64,000 bases of DNA, taken from Imperialibacter sp963977595 (GTDB lineage: Bacteria; Bacteroidota; Bacteroidia; Cytophagales; Cyclobacteriaceae). The notes under the pieces were generated by a model that was given only the letters and a program-made list of their open reading frames with translations, was not told the origin of the DNA and did no database searches. Both the position numbers and the translations under genes were made by a program. Position 1 is the stretch's first letter. Every line of letters starts with the position of its first letter. The stretch covers positions 5,952,001-6,016,000 of the forward strand of contig NZ_CP180355.1 of the NCBI RefSeq assembly GCF_048007035.1. The letters run 5' to 3'. Below, one piece after another: positions 1 through 8,261 of this stretch.

Positions 1-1150
1 CAGCCATCTTTCTATAGCCAGTCAGCTTGCCGCCAGCAATGGAAAGCAGCCCGCTTTCCGACTCGAATATCTCGTCCTTTCTTGAAAGTTCAGACGCCGA
101 CTTGCCATCTTCATGAATCAGAGGACGCAGGCCCGCCCAGGAAGAGCATACATCTTTGATGGTAAGATGTACCGAAGGGAAGGTATTCATCACCGCCGAG
201 AGCAGGTAGTCTGCATCCTCCTTTTTGGTAAGCACAAGGTCTTTGTTGTCCTTATAATCGGTGTCAGTGGTGCCGATATATGTAATCTTACCACGAGGGA
301 TAGCAAATATCATTCTGCCATCGGGTACGTCGAAATACACTGCTTGCTTAAGTGGAAACTTGGCGTGAGGCACAACTATATGTACTCCCTTGGTGAGATG
401 AAGCCGCTTGCCTTCCAGAGAATGATCCTGATCCCTTAGCGTGTCTACCCACGGGCCGGCGGCATTGATGATATAGTTGGATTTTACTTCTATCTCCTCA
501 CCTGTAATTTCATTAAACACCTTTACACCAACAGCCTTTGACTTTTTGTAGATGAATTCCTTTACATGACAATAGTTGAACGGCATGGCACCGAGCTGGG
601 CTGCCTTCTTCATGTTCTCGATGGTGAGTCGGGCGTCATCGGTTCTGTACTCTGCATAGTAGCCACTACCGATAAGCTTCTCCGGGTTCAGCAGAGGTTC
701 TTTTGCCAATGTTTCCTCCTGGTTGAGCATTTCCCGGCGGTCGTCTCCATCTACTCCGGCCAGCACATCGTACACCCATAAGCCAAGTGAGGTAGCCCAC
801 TTTCCAAATGTGCCGTCTTCTACGAGGGGGAGGAGCATTTTTTCGGGAATAACCATGTGCGGGGCCATTTTATGCACAATGGAGCGTTCCATGCCTACTT
901 CTCTCACAAGACCAATCTCTAGCTGTTTCAGGTAGCGCAGGCCGCCGTGTATGAGTTTGGTCGACCGGCTGCTGGTGCCGGAAGCAAAGTCGCCCTTTTC
1001 AAACAACACTACTTTGAGTCCTCTTTTCGCAGCATCGACAGCAATGCCGGCTCCGGTAATACCACCGCCAATAACGATGACATCAAAGCGCTGGGTTGAG
1101 AGCGATTTGAATTGATTGAAATGAGACGACGCCGAAAATTGGAATTCCAT
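1..1150 (-). CDS. glpD: FAD-dependent glycerol-3-phosphate dehydrogenase, 3' end beyond window
   Basis: Membrane-associated flavoenzyme that oxidises glycerol-3-phosphate to dihydroxyacetone phosphate and passes electrons to quinone. The frame opens with ATG at 1150 and stays open for about 383 codons to the window edge; the family is usually 500-560 residues, so the C-terminal part is missing. Residues ~22-45 carry the dinucleotide-binding motif VIVIGGGITGAGIA followed by an acidic residue (LFEKGDF). Next come the family signatures SGTSSRSTKLIHGGLRYL (~57-74) and, near the edge, SIAGGKLTGYRKMA. The start is supported because the FAD motif follows about 20 residues later. The next gene on the same strand (UspA-like) ends 66 bp upstream of it, so joint transcription is possible. 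No glycerol kinase or facilitator gene lies inside the window. Confidence 0.95.
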   Translation of the reverse strand, partial: MEFQFSASSHFNQFKSLSTQRFDVIVIGGGITGAGIAVDAAKRGLKVVLFEKGDFASGTSSRSTKLIHGGLRYLKQLEIGLVREVGMERSIVHKMAPHMVIPEKMLLPLVEDGTFGKWATSLGLWVYDVLAGVDGDDRREMLNQEETLAKEPLLNPEKLIGSGYYAEYRTDDARLTIENMKKAAQLGAMPFNYCHVKEFIYKKSKAVGVKVFNEITGEEIEVKSNYIINAAGPWVDTLRDQDHSLEGKRLHLTKGVHIVVPHAKFPLKQAVYFDVPDGRMIFAIPRGKITYIGTTDTDYKDNKDLVLTKKEDADYLLSAVMNTFPSVHLTIKDVCSSWAGLRPLIHEDGKSASELSRKDEIFESESGLLSIAGGKLTGYRKMA

Positions 1151-1215
1151 GCCAGCAAGTTATGATAAGAGGGCTTATTATAAAATCACATTGCGGCAAG
1201 AATGTTTTAAAATAG

Positions 1216-2139
1216 TTACAGTTCTTTCAGGTACTCCAGCAAACCTTCCGTTCGTCCCGTAGGTCTTACTACCAGGATGGGGATTTTTGAGTCAATTTGA
1301 ACCAGTTTCTCTGCATTTGTACCTATGAACAGGGCGGCTGTTGCCGAACGCCCTTTGGCACCAATGATGATGATATCGGCAAGGCTCTTTTTAGCGACGG
1401 CAAAAATAGTCCCCATTACGTCGTCGCTCTTGTCGAGCGAATAAATCGGCTCAATATCAATGCCCTCAGTATCTATCTGCTTGATGAACTTCTCATAATT
1501 TTTTTCTGCGTTGGCTTTCATTATGGCAGCAAATTCCTTGAAGGATTTGCCCGTGTAATGGTAGCCCTGAGGCACGTTGTAGACGTTTTGCGCTATAATT
1601 TTTACCGGTTTAGCATTGGATCTGGCAATTGCCACCGCCTGTTGCATGGCGTCAAGAGAGTAGTCAGAAAAGTCGATAGGTACAAACAGCTTCTCGAGCG
1701 CATGGTCATACTCTTTGGGTACGATGAGCAAGGAACATCCTGCACGCCTCGCAAGGCGGTTGATAATAATGCCACCGCTTTTGGGCTTTGGTTTCCTCCC
1801 CACCATGATCAAGTCTATCTTTTTCTCATCGGCAAACTTCATGATCTTTTTGGTAGGCTGTCCCTGCTTCACAAGGAAGTTGACCTTTATTCCGTCCGGA
1901 AAACTGTAGTATTGATTGACTTTGTTTTCCATCTCTTGCTTTCTGTCGACAATGAGTTGTTCCACAACAGTTGGGAATTCCTTGATAAGCTCTTCAGGCA
2001 CACTGAAGTCCCTGATCACATTATAGAAGTAAATCTCTTTGGACTTAAACGCAGTGGTGATGAATGACGCTGCTTTGATCAACTGCTCATCAATATCAGT
2101 CAAGTCGAGTCCTACCAGAATTTTATGAAAATTATGCAT
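1216..2139 (-). CDS. tandem universal stress protein (two UspA domains)
   Basis: A 307-residue cytoplasmic protein made of two UspA alpha/beta domains (about 1-145 and 146-290), a common Bacteroidota arrangement. The C-terminal domain keeps the ATP-binding signature G-2x-G-9x-G-T (IIGAKGRSATAALFIGTNAE) followed by PILVVRP. The N-terminal domain has a divergent version (VGRKPKPKSGG then LLIVP) and may not bind nucleotide. Such proteins bind ATP/AMP and are linked to stress or stationary-phase survival; the specific role here is unknown. The ATG at 2139 is preceded by a good -7 promoter element at 2165-2172, which supports this start and suggests its own promoter. It lies 66 bp upstream of glpD on the same strand. 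Confidence 0.93.
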   Translation of the reverse strand: MHNFHKILVGLDLTDIDEQLIKAASFITTAFKSKEIYFYNVIRDFSVPEELIKEFPTVVEQLIVDRKQEMENKVNQYYSFPDGIKVNFLVKQGQPTKKIMKFADEKKIDLIMVGRKPKPKSGGIIINRLARRAGCSLLIVPKEYDHALEKLFVPIDFSDYSLDAMQQAVAIARSNAKPVKIIAQNVYNVPQGYHYTGKSFKEFAAIMKANAEKNYEKFIKQIDTEGIDIEPIYSLDKSDDVMGTIFAVAKKSLADIIIIGAKGRSATAALFIGTNAEKLVQIDSKIPILVVRPTGRTEGLLEYLKEL

Positions 2140-2164
2140 CTACTTCATTAAGGTTTTGTCAACA

Positions 2165-2172
2165 CAAAGTTA
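2165..2172 (-). promoter_or_regulatory. -7 promoter element for the UspA-like gene
   Basis: On the minus strand this reads TAACTTTG, a perfect match to the Bacteroidota -7 consensus TAnnTTTG, 25 bp upstream of the ATG at 2139. No TTG was found at the usual 17-23 bp distance, so the -33 element is not supported. Confidence 0.4.
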
Positions 2173-2264
2173 CTCTACTAAAACTAATTTATTCTTGAAA
2201 CAACTCCACCTAAGAAGTATTTGTACGGTATTTTTTTAGCCATTAGCAGTTAAATGGGCATAAA

Positions 2265-3350
2265 TTATTGCTTGAAGGTGTCAATCGTGTCGACCAGCAG
2301 CTCGATACTTTCTTTTGAGTGTGTTGGAAAGTTGGCAATCCGGATATGCGAATCTTTGAACGGGCCATAGCCACTACCCACTACAATGCCTTTAGTTTTC
2401 AAAAAATCGATCAATGCCGCCGTGTGCTGCCCTGTTTCTGCCACGATCACTGTTTTGGATCTGGCGTCTGCGTTTTTTACAAAAGGAGCAAACAGTGGGT
2501 GATTTTCGAAATAGGTGTATAGCACCGTCGCTTTATATTCCGCTTCAATTCGGATTCTGTCCAGGCCTTTGGACAGCATATCACCGGCGACTTTGCCAAG
2601 TAGGTAGATGAACAAAACGTTTGGGGTTTCCGGCGTCTGCTTTTTGAGGCCACCTTCGTGCAGCTTGAGCAGGCTGTGGTAGGAGCCAATGACCTGACCT
2701 TTTGCCTGCAAGGCTTTTGCTCTTTCGAGGCAGCGATCGTTGTAAAACCAAACACCCAACCCGGCCGGCAAGCCGAAGCATTTCTGCACTGAAAGGTAGG
2801 CAGTGTCGATTTTGCTAAAATCAATATTGGAAACTGGCGCTGAGCTAACAAAGTCTACAGCAATCAGCGCATTAGGATAGGCGGCTTTAAGCTGTTCTAT
2901 CTCATTTTGCGGGAAGGCAACGCCGGTACTGGTTTCATTTTGCGTCACCGAAATAAGCTCTGCAGAACCTGGAATGGCGACATCGCTGATGGGGGTGTAG
3001 CTGCCGTAATCGGCCTTTGCCATTTTAGCTGTCCGGCCAAGCTCTCCGGCTATTTCATAAAACCTTTGAGAAAACGACCCATTGACAAAGTGGAAGGGTT
3101 CTTTCTCTACACAGTTTTGAATCAGGCGCTCCCACACCTCGGTGGCGGAAGCGGTAAAAGCCAGGTGAAAATCGTTGGGCAGGCCAAACAAGGTGCGGAG
3201 ATTGCTTTCGGCCTCGGCATAAATTTCCTGAAAGCGCTTACTTCTATGAGAAATAGCAGGTATTTGCTCTTTGAGGGCGTTTTTTAAATGCTCCTCCACA
3301 GTGAAATAGATGTCGGAAGGGCCTGGGGTAAAGTAAATTTTCTTTGCCAT
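2265..3350 (-). CDS. class-V aminotransferase, SerC/alanine-glyoxylate type
   Basis: A 361-residue PLP-dependent enzyme of fold type I. It begins with the TPGPSDI substrate-loop motif typical of class-V aminotransferases, then SHRSKRF (~35-40), an ASATEVWERL cofactor-phosphate region (~67-76), AVDFVSSAPV with the PLP-pyridine aspartate at D166, and SVQKCFGLPAGLG with the Schiff-base lysine at K190. The length fits phosphoserine aminotransferase, but the N-terminus differs from the usual SerC opening (NFSAGPA), so serine biosynthesis is possible but unproven; an alanine-glyoxylate or similar activity is the alternative. No serA lies next to it. The ATG at 3350 is the first in frame ahead of the conserved motif. 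It is separated from the UspA gene by 125 bp. Confidence 0.85.
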   Translation of the reverse strand: MAKKIYFTPGPSDIYFTVEEHLKNALKEQIPAISHRSKRFQEIYAEAESNLRTLFGLPNDFHLAFTASATEVWERLIQNCVEKEPFHFVNGSFSQRFYEIAGELGRTAKMAKADYGSYTPISDVAIPGSAELISVTQNETSTGVAFPQNEIEQLKAAYPNALIAVDFVSSAPVSNIDFSKIDTAYLSVQKCFGLPAGLGVWFYNDRCLERAKALQAKGQVIGSYHSLLKLHEGGLKKQTPETPNVLFIYLLGKVAGDMLSKGLDRIRIEAEYKATVLYTYFENHPLFAPFVKNADARSKTVIVAETGQHTAALIDFLKTKGIVVGSGYGPFKDSHIRIANFPTHSKESIELLVDTIDTFKQ

Positions 3351-3559
3351 AAAGGGTGAATAAAAAATCGATAGAACCGTTGCGCAAAAATGAGGAAGTA
3401 ATGTGGCTCGAACAAAGAAATAGGCTGGGAAAAAGTGTTTTTTTGTGACAATTTACGGAGGGCATCAAAAGCTTTCATCCTTCAAATTTTCCATTCATAA
3501 ACTCTCGAATCAGAAAGCAGCAAGAATAGCCTTACATTTAATTGCTTAAGCTACAACCT

Positions 3560-6500
3560 ATGAAACTACTTCTTTACTCCAGGCACGTCTTTTCTGGCTG
3601 TGTTCTTTTACTCTCATTGCTGACCCTTGAATCGTGCGACAATGGCTCAGGCGGCCCAAGGGTGCTGGTTTTTTCTGAAACCAGGGGCTACAAGCACGGC
3701 TCCATTCCATATGGTATGGCTGCTATTCAAAAGATGGGCAAAGAGCACGGGTTTGCCGTGGACACCACCCGTAACTCCGAGGTATTTACCGACGATAACC
3801 TAAAGAAGTATAAAGCAGTAGTATTCAATTGCACGACCGGCAATGTGTTGAACGCCAAACAGCAGGCTGCCTTCGAACGCTATATCCAGGCAGGTGGTGG
3901 CTATGTGGGCATTCATTCTGCTGCTGACACTGAGTATGACTGGCCGTGGTACGACAAACTCATGGGGGCCCACTTTTCCAGCCATCCCAGTAATTCTAAT
4001 ATTCAGAAGGGAACAGTTTTGGTCACCGATACTACCCATGTTTCTACCAAGGGCCTTCCCACCGAATGGGAAAGGACAGACGAGTGGTATAGCTACAAAG
4101 GATTTTACTCAGAGCTGAATGTACTAGCCTATCTGGATGAAAGCACGTACAATGGCGGCACCAATGGAGCCAACCACCCCATTGCGTGGTACCATGAGTT
4201 TGACGGTGGTCGAGCCTTCTACACCGGCGGCGGTCATGTGGAAGACAGCTTCAGTGATCCTTTGTTTCTACAGCATCTTTATGGCGGTATTCAATATGCC
4301 ATGGGCGAAAATGTGATCCTGGATTACTCTAAGGCATATGCGGTGGAAGCGCCTGAAGAAAACCGTTTCGTGAAAACGATCCTGGTGAATGACCTTGACG
4401 TGCCGATGGAAATGGCCATTGCTGACGACGGGCGGCTTTTTTACACCGAAATGTTCAACGGAAAGCTATGGATGTTCGACACAAAGAGCGGGGAGAATAA
4501 GCTGGTGCATCAGCTCGATGTGATGAACAAAGGAGGCACTGGACTGATAGGAGTGACGCTTGACCCGGACTTTGCCAGCAACGGATATATTTATCTGTAT
4601 CACTCACCGCCGATGGAGGGAGAGCCATTTTTCTTCCATTTGTCCCGATTTGTGGTAACTGCCGACAACACACTAGACCTGAATTCGGAAAAAGTGCTCT
4701 TGAAAGTGCCTGTGCAGATCAACAGCGGGGCACACCATGGTGGCTCACTGGCCTTCGACAAGGATGGCAACTTGATTCTATCGACCGGGGATGGCACCAC
4801 ACCATTTCCTTCGAATGGCTATGCACCCATCGACGAAAGGCCTGAGCCGGAGTACTTCCCAATGGATGCCCAACGGTCGGCTGCCAACACCAACGATTTA
4901 AAAGGAAAGATTTTGCGAATTCGTCCGCAGGAAGATGGAACCTACACAATACCTGAAGGAAACTTGTTTGCACCAGGCACAGAGAAGACTTTGCCTGAAA
5001 TTTATGCGATGGGCTGCCGCAACCCGTACCGGATAGCCATCAATCCTAAAACAGGAACGATCTATTGGGGTGAGATAGGGCCGGATGCTGGTGAGGACAG
5101 CATTCAAGGCCCAAGAGGATACGATGAGTTTAACCAGGCAAAAAAGGCAGGCTACTTCGGCTGGCCTTACTTTGTTGGCGACAACTACGCCTACGCTGAG
5201 TGGGACTTTGCCACAAACACCGCTGGGCCGAAATATGACCCGGCAGCACCGGTGAACAACTCGCCGAACAATACGGGCCTTACTAACCTGCCTCCTGCGA
5301 CTCCGGCAATGATTTGGTACCCTTACGCTGCATCACCCGACTTTCCTGAGCTGGGCAAAGGAGGAAGAAGTGCCATGGCGGGGTCTTTTTACACATATAA
5401 TGCTTCGCAGAAGTCTCCAAATGGGTTTCCCGAGTATTTCGACGGCAGCTTGTTCGTGTTCGATTGGATGAGAAACTGGGTCATGGTGCTGCGGTTCGAT
5501 GAAAACGAGAACTATGTGCGCAACGAGCCCTTTATGACCAACAATGGCGACTTCCGAAGACCTATCGATATGGTGTTCAGCAACGAAGGTGTGATGTATA
5601 TGCTGGAGTACGGGTCGGTGTACGGCGCAGACAATGACGATGCGAGGTTGGTCAGGGTAGAATACAATACCGGCAACCGGGCACCAATTGCCAATGCAAG
5701 CATTGTCGACTCTGTAGCGATGGAGGAGATGAGATCCAGGGCTTTTGTGACCTCAGAGTCACGATACAAGGGGCCTTCGGAAATAGCCGGTGTGGCACCG
5801 CTGTCCGTGAAGTTCAGTAGCGCTGGCACAACCGATTATGATGATGATGATGAAATGAGCTTCCAGTGGTTGTTTGATGGCAAGACTTTAGGAGCTACCG
5901 AACGCAGCGCAAGCTATACCTACGAGACACCAGGACTGTATAACGCAGTGCTGCGGGTAATCGACAAAGCTGGTGCGGTAGGCTTGGATACAGTGCTGGT
6001 GCGAGTGGGCAATGAGCGGCCACAGGTAGCAGTTGAAACGGCTGGCAACAAGTCGTTTTTCTGGGACAATAATCCGTCGTTCTCTTACAAGGTGAGGGTA
6101 AACGATAGGGAAGAAGGGGCGATACCCTCTTCAGCAGTGACTGTATTGTTTGACTACAATCCCACGCCAAGTATGGCAGCAGCGGAAGCAGTTGGTCACC
6201 AGGCAGTGCTGGGGGATAACTCTCTTGGCAAATCGCTTATTGAGGCCAGCGATTGTAAGGCTTGCCATACTGTAAAAGACATTTCTGTCGGGCCCGCCTA
6301 CCTGAAAGTGGCAGAAAGATACAAGGGAGACCCTTCGGCAGTCAATACATTGGCCACGAAGATTATCCAGGGCGGCGGCGGCAACTGGGGTGACGTGCAC
6401 GTGATGGCAGCCCACCCGCAGATTCCCATGGACGACGCCAAAGAGATTGTCAATTATATCCTATCGCTGGCCAACCCGTCAACGGCTACTACGCTGCCGG

Positions 6501-7009
6501 CGGAAGGCAAAGTGGCCCTGAATAAACACAAGAAAGACGATAGACGTGGTGTGTATAATTTATTGGCTACCTACACAGACAAAGGCGCCAATGGCGTGGG
6601 TCCGCTGACCGGCTCAGAACTAATTACGCTTCGAAATGCCAGGGTGAGCACGGTATTTGCAGACGCATACGAAGGCTTCCCACGGTGGGGGAACAGTTTG
6701 AGTCAGGGAGGCCACAAATCTTATATTCTTTTGAAGAATATCGACATGACCGGGATCAAAGGGTTCAGCTACGAGTATGCCGCAGACAAGAAAAATGGCT
6801 ATATAGAGGTGCGGTTGGACTCATATGCAGGGCCAATTGTCAGCAAGACAGATTTTGTTGCCACAGGCTCCTGGGGAGAAAATGGCACCGTGAGCGGAAT
6901 ACTGGAAAAACCGTTAGAGGGACGCCATGATATGTATTTCTTTATCATGAAACCAGAAAAGCCGAATGACAACCTGGCCGTATTGAAAACGATTCAATTT
7001 GAAAAATAG
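3560..7009 (+). CDS. ThuA - PQQ sugar dehydrogenase - PKD - cytochrome c - CBM-like fusion lipoprotein
   Basis: A 1149-residue exported multidomain protein. The ATG at 3560 gives a clean lipoprotein signal (LLSLLTLESC, Cys ~27); a TTG six codons earlier is less likely. Domains in order: ThuA-like (~33-258, VLVFSETRGYKHGSI); a PQQ-dependent glucose/sorbosone dehydrogenase propeller (~280-715, with AHHGGSLAFDKDGNL and AMGCRNPYRIAI); a PKD-like Ig domain (~735-815); monohaem cytochrome c (~885-975) with CKACH at C899-H903 and a probable axial Met; and a C-terminal carbohydrate-binding-like region (~1005-1149). By family knowledge it could oxidise a sugar and hand electrons to its own haem at the cell surface. 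The DUF1080 gene follows after 89 bp and is probably co-transcribed. The combination is known in Bacteroidota and Planctomycetes, but the substrate is not deducible. Confidence 0.9.
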   Translation: MKLLLYSRHVFSGCVLLLSLLTLESCDNGSGGPRVLVFSETRGYKHGSIPYGMAAIQKMGKEHGFAVDTTRNSEVFTDDNLKKYKAVVFNCTTGNVLNAKQQAAFERYIQAGGGYVGIHSAADTEYDWPWYDKLMGAHFSSHPSNSNIQKGTVLVTDTTHVSTKGLPTEWERTDEWYSYKGFYSELNVLAYLDESTYNGGTNGANHPIAWYHEFDGGRAFYTGGGHVEDSFSDPLFLQHLYGGIQYAMGENVILDYSKAYAVEAPEENRFVKTILVNDLDVPMEMAIADDGRLFYTEMFNGKLWMFDTKSGENKLVHQLDVMNKGGTGLIGVTLDPDFASNGYIYLYHSPPMEGEPFFFHLSRFVVTADNTLDLNSEKVLLKVPVQINSGAHHGGSLAFDKDGNLILSTGDGTTPFPSNGYAPIDERPEPEYFPMDAQRSAANTNDLKGKILRIRPQEDGTYTIPEGNLFAPGTEKTLPEIYAMGCRNPYRIAINPKTGTIYWGEIGPDAGEDSIQGPRGYDEFNQAKKAGYFGWPYFVGDNYAYAEWDFATNTAGPKYDPAAPVNNSPNNTGLTNLPPATPAMIWYPYAASPDFPELGKGGRSAMAGSFYTYNASQKSPNGFPEYFDGSLFVFDWMRNWVMVLRFDENENYVRNEPFMTNNGDFRRPIDMVFSNEGVMYMLEYGSVYGADNDDARLVRVEYNTGNRAPIANASIVDSVAMEEMRSRAFVTSESRYKGPSEIAGVAPLSVKFSSAGTTDYDDDDEMSFQWLFDGKTLGATERSASYTYETPGLYNAVLRVIDKAGAVGLDTVLVRVGNERPQVAVETAGNKSFFWDNNPSFSYKVRVNDREEGAIPSSAVTVLFDYNPTPSMAAAEAVGHQAVLGDNSLGKSLIEASDCKACHTVKDISVGPAYLKVAERYKGDPSAVNTLATKIIQGGGGNWGDVHVMAAHPQIPMDDAKEIVNYILSLANPSTATTLPAEGKVALNKHKKDDRRGVYNLLATYTDKGANGVGPLTGSELITLRNARVSTVFADAYEGFPRWGNSLSQGGHKSYILLKNIDMTGIKGFSYEYAADKKNGYIEVRLDSYAGPIVSKTDFVATGSWGENGTVSGILEKPLEGRHDMYFFIMKPEKPNDNLAVLKTIQFEK

Positions 7010-7098
7010 CCTTTGCTCTGCTAAGTTTCGCCTCTGGAGCCGACAGCAGGTAATACAATTTAATAGCTAATACAGATATACTTAAACAATAAGCAACA

Positions 7099-7707
7099 AT
7101 GAAAAGAATGAAATTAACGGGGGTATCCTTGGGGATTGGCCTGACGCTTTTGATGACTAACGGGGCGTTTGCTCAAAAGTCCATTTTCAATGGCAAGAAC
7201 CTAAAAGGATGGAAGATTTACGGTACTGAAAAGTGGTTTGTCGAAGACGGCTTACTGGTGTGCGAAAGTGGGCCGGATAAAGGATACGGCTATTTTGCAA
7301 CAGAGAAAACTTACAAGGATTTTGACCTTACGCTCGAATTTCAGCAGGAAGCCAATGGAAACAGCGGTGTGTTTTTCAGGTCGAGCATTGAGGGCACAAA
7401 GATCACTGGCTGGCAGGCGGAAGTGGCGCCTCCCGGACATGATACCGGTGGAATTTACGAGTCCTACGGCAGAGGCTGGTTGATCAAGCCAGACCCTGAA
7501 AAGGACAAGGCCCTGAAGATGGGTGAGTGGAACACGATGCGCATTAAAGTGGTGGGCGATGAAGTGACTACGTGGGTGAATGGCACCGAGATGATCTCTT
7601 TCAAAGATGAAAAGATTGGGCAGGCAACGGGGTCAATCGCCCTTCAAATTCACGATGGAGGTGGTATTCGTGTGAAGTGGAGAAACATCATGATCAAGGA
7701 GCTTTAA
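7099..7707 (+). CDS. secreted DUF1080 (3-keto-disaccharide hydrolase) protein
   Basis: A 202-residue exported protein with a signal peptide (MKRMKLTGVS to NGAFAQ, cleavage near residue 26) and a single DUF1080 concanavalin-like domain (~27-200). It shows the family's opening SIFNGKNLKGWKIYG, then NSGVFFRS, GGIYESYGRGW and a C-terminal IALQIHDGGGIRVKWRNI. Members are named for 3-keto-disaccharide hydrolysis, in which oxidised sugars are cleaved by an unusual elimination-type route. Its position 89 bp after a sugar dehydrogenase/ThuA fusion fits a pathway that oxidises a glycoside and then cleaves it, but this link is inference. The ATG at 7099 is the first in frame and yields a good signal peptide. 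No terminator is close to the stop; one lies about 310 bp downstream. Confidence 0.9.
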   Translation: MKRMKLTGVSLGIGLTLLMTNGAFAQKSIFNGKNLKGWKIYGTEKWFVEDGLLVCESGPDKGYGYFATEKTYKDFDLTLEFQQEANGNSGVFFRSSIEGTKITGWQAEVAPPGHDTGGIYESYGRGWLIKPDPEKDKALKMGEWNTMRIKVVGDEVTTWVNGTEMISFKDEKIGQATGSIALQIHDGGGIRVKWRNIMIKEL

Positions 7708-7893
7708 GGTGCCTATAAACGATGCTTTTTGCCATTTATTTCGGTTCAAAAAATTAATAGAAATATTGGTTCCTTCTCTTTGTCAAAAAGTATTGAATGC
7801 TCTAACTTCGTATTAAATCCTGAGCAGGCAGATGGTCCTAAACCTAACATGAATACAATTCCGGGTTAACCTTCTTGCCAAAACCAGGCCTCA

Positions 7894-7930
7894 TCCGCCA
7901 GTTGGCGGACCTCGCCCGCCAGCTGGCGGG
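7894..7930. repeat. twin REP-like palindromes
   Basis: Two adjacent palindromes five bases apart. The first (7894-7909) is TCCGCCAGTTGGCGGA with a perfect CCGCC/GGCGG stem. The second (7915-7930) is CCCGCCAGCTGGCGGG, a perfect 16-bp palindrome. They share the core CCGCCAG-TGGCGG and resemble short dispersed palindromes of Bacteroidota intergenic regions. No transposase is nearby. Confidence 0.6.
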
Positions 7931-8017
7931 CAGGTTAACAGTGGAAGGTTGCGATAAGGAGGAGCCTAAATCTTGTCTAAAAGAGGTTTAGTTACCTCAT
8001 TCCTGAGCAGGTAAAAG

Positions 8018-8045
8018 GCTTTCGGGTTCGCCCGAAAGCTTTTTT
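8018..8045 (+). terminator. intrinsic terminator
   Basis: A perfect 9-bp stem GCTTTCGGG/CCCGAAAGC closed by a TTCG tetraloop and followed directly by six T residues. It would end transcription coming from the DUF1080 operon, although it is about 310 bp past that stop codon. Confidence 0.8.
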
Positions 8046-8161
8046 GTTTTCAGTCTCACCGAGTAGAAGTCAGCAGGTTCCTGCTGAACGAGGATCAAGC
8101 GGAAAATCTGGGGGATAAAACTCAAAAGGAGTGGTATTCGATTCAGCAAATAGGCGACAAT

Positions 8162-8211
8162 AAAAAAGCAAAACTGGTTCAATGCGTCTCGCTTGGACCT
8201 TTTGCTTTTTT
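8162..8211. repeat. bidirectional terminator-like repeat, copy 1
   Basis: A long hairpin: AAAAAAGCAAAA pairs perfectly with TTTTGCTTTTTT; inside, after a CT bulge, GGTTCAA pairs with TTGGACC (one G-T pair) around the 10-base loop TGCGTCTCGC. The A-run on one side and T-run on the other allow termination on both strands, which suits its place between convergent genes. A second copy in the opposite orientation is at 27172-27236 with the same stem core and loop bases. Confidence 0.75.
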
Positions 8212-8261
8212 ATTTAACCACAAACGAAACATTCGATCCGGCAGAAATACCCGTTACTTTT

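Larger units (their letters stand above)
7708..8261. other. gene-free interval rich in hairpins
   Basis: No convincing gene was found in this 554-bp gap between convergent genes. It holds a pair of GC-rich palindromes (7894-7930), a strong terminator (8018-8045), a perfect 8-bp inverted repeat TCAGCAGG/CCTGCTGA at 8070-8087, and a bidirectional terminator-like repeat (8162-8211). The decamer CCTGAGCAGG occurs near 7818 and again near 8003. Confidence 0.7.

Noticed and set aside
1297..2067. 256-codon open frame opposite the UspA-like gene
   Set aside because: Lies entirely within the UspA gene on the other strand; the UspA frame has the ATP-binding signature and a promoter element.
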